A DNA stretch of 64,000 nucleotides from Ficedula albicollis (lineage: Eukaryota > Chordata > Aves > Passeriformes > Muscicapidae), in the NCBI RefSeq assembly GCF_000247815.1, contig NC_021683.1:8316148-8380147 (forward strand). Direction: 5' to 3'. Below the pieces are notes generated by a model. It was not told the DNA's origin. It worked only from the letters and a program-made list of their open reading frames with translations, and ran no database searches. The position numbers and the translations under genes are program-made. This document shows positions 62,593 to 64,000 of this stretch, one piece after another (position 1 is the first letter of the stretch; every line of letters starts with the position of its first letter).

Positions 62593-64000
62593 CTGCAAAC
62601 GAAAGTTATCACTGGCATTTCATTCAAACATGGAATGTTTTTCATACCCCATAAAGCTCTGGAGGCAGAAAATCCACTTCAAGTTTCAGGTACCACCAGG
62701 ACACCACTCAGCAGCAGCATCTGACCAACTGAACCAACAGGTGGCCTTAATTCAATTTGGAATCAACTCCCTAAATAACACCAAAATCTTTAATTACAGA
62801 TCTAATTTTCAACACTTCTTGAAGCACTTCCCATTTTCTTCTGCAGCATGCCAGCCAAATGCTGACACATGAGAAAAGAAATAATCTCCTTGATATCCTG
62901 AAGCAGCAGAAAGGCAGGTACACAGCACATTTTGCTTGTGTAATATCTTACACTTCCTCTGTACTGCTGCCATTCTGAAACACCAATTCCATAAAAATCT
63001 GGGTTGGACTGATTCTGTCTGCCCTGGATTTGAGCCAATGGCAAACTCAGTGCCCTCTGCTTTGCATGTAAGTGGCAGATCTCTTAAGATGATGTCTACT
63101 TACATGAAAGCTAAGTGAGATATTGCTAACCTTCCAAAATGAAAACTTCATATTTATAAAATGCTATAGGAAAAAACATCAAGTGATTTCAGTGGACACA
63201 TTATACAGATAAAGGTATCAACAAAACCCCTCTACTCTGTGCATCTGTCTGAGGCACACAGCCAGTGCAATAGATTTATAAGCCAGTTCTGGGGAACAGT
63301 GGTTAAACAAAGATAAGCTAATGCTGCCCAGCCTGCATTATGAATTAGAATTATTCCTACTCCCAGGAAAAAGCAAATAATTAGTCTTCCTACTTCCACT
63401 CACTTAAGTCTGACTCAAACAATGAATTACCTGCTGGAAACAGTACAGGCAGGAGACCCAGCAATGAAGAGAAACAGGAAGGGGGGAAAAAATTAGGTAT
63501 TCTTGTCTACCTATGGAGATAATTATTGAGATGACTAAATGAACAGCCAAAAAGCCTTAAACCCCCTGCTCCATGAAGGCCCACATTTAAAAGCAGAAGT
63601 TCACAGAGCTCATCAGCTCTTAGCTACTGGCAATGCTGTCCATAAATACACGATTTGCTGTGAGTCAAGATTTTCTTAATGTTTGGTTTGAACACTCCGT
63701 GCAGTAATTGAAGTCCAGGACTTCTTGCCTTACACTCCTTGCGGCCACTGAGAGCAATTATTCAATTTTTTGCAGTAACCCCATTTAATGTACTCTATTT
63801 CCTCACCTCTCAATCTTCTTTAGAAGACAAGCCAAACACTTATTCTTTCCTCACTGGTCACGTTTATCAAATTTATTCTCTCCTCATCCTAACCAACACT
63901 GACACAAGGGGCTTTGTATATATTTAAAACAAAGCACTGCCATCTCTGGATGAGAAAGATGGAAAAGTAGTGCTCTGAAGGGTATTACATCTGCTCTACA
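62593..64000 (-). other. GLG1: GLG1 intron, no exon seen
   Basis: No further GLG1 exon is recognisable between the exon at 62439-62592 and the end of the window. The preceding coding exon (expected to end with the CEHRLLELQYFISRDW-type block) must lie beyond 64,000. Only short ORFs are present. Confidence 0.7.

Overview
The window is vertebrate nuclear DNA, almost certainly from a bird. It holds three multi-exon genes with GT-AG introns: ST3GAL2, PDPR and the 3' half of GLG1. The spliced proteins are very close in length and sequence to the human orthologues as I remember them. Three interspersed repeats match the 3' end of avian CR1 LINEs as I remember it. The mix of GC-rich CpG islands, modest introns and these three genes fits the bird chromosome orthologous to human 16q (chicken chr 11). 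That placement is recalled, not computed.

Layout. Positions 1-10,440 are GC-rich non-coding sequence: a CpG-island promoter-like segment with a ZNF143-type motif, a compound GATA microsatellite, a perfect 33-bp minisatellite and three pure G runs. ST3GAL2 lies on the + strand with six coding exons (10624-12629) and a 3'UTR to about 15.18 kb. PDPR is convergent on the - strand with 17 coding exons (22692-41989). It has a long probable 3'UTR down to about 15.8 kb, and a CpG-island promoter near 42.6-43.6 kb. GLG1 follows on the - strand: a roughly 6.2 kb 3'UTR (about 43.66-49.84 kb) and 16 coding exons (49844-62592) encoding its last 621 residues. The rest of GLG1 lies to the right of the window.

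I worked out all splice junctions by hand, and every junction keeps frame. ST3GAL2 gives 348 aa (human 350) and PDPR gives 879 aa (human 879). The genes do not form a pathway: ST3GAL2 and GLG1 act in the Golgi, while PDPR is a mitochondrial matrix protein.

The strangest feature is four uninterrupted poly-G runs of 514, 951, 501 and 807 bp (2,773 bp, 4.3% of the window), all with G on the + strand and all in CpG-rich sequence. They are most likely sequencing or assembly artefacts. One is bracketed by a 14-bp direct repeat that looks like a bad join. I found no undescribed biological system. The items most worth checking are the poly-G runs, the perfect minisatellite upstream of ST3GAL2, the very close GLG1 3' end and PDPR promoter, and a GLG1 stop codon that sits inside a possible splice donor.
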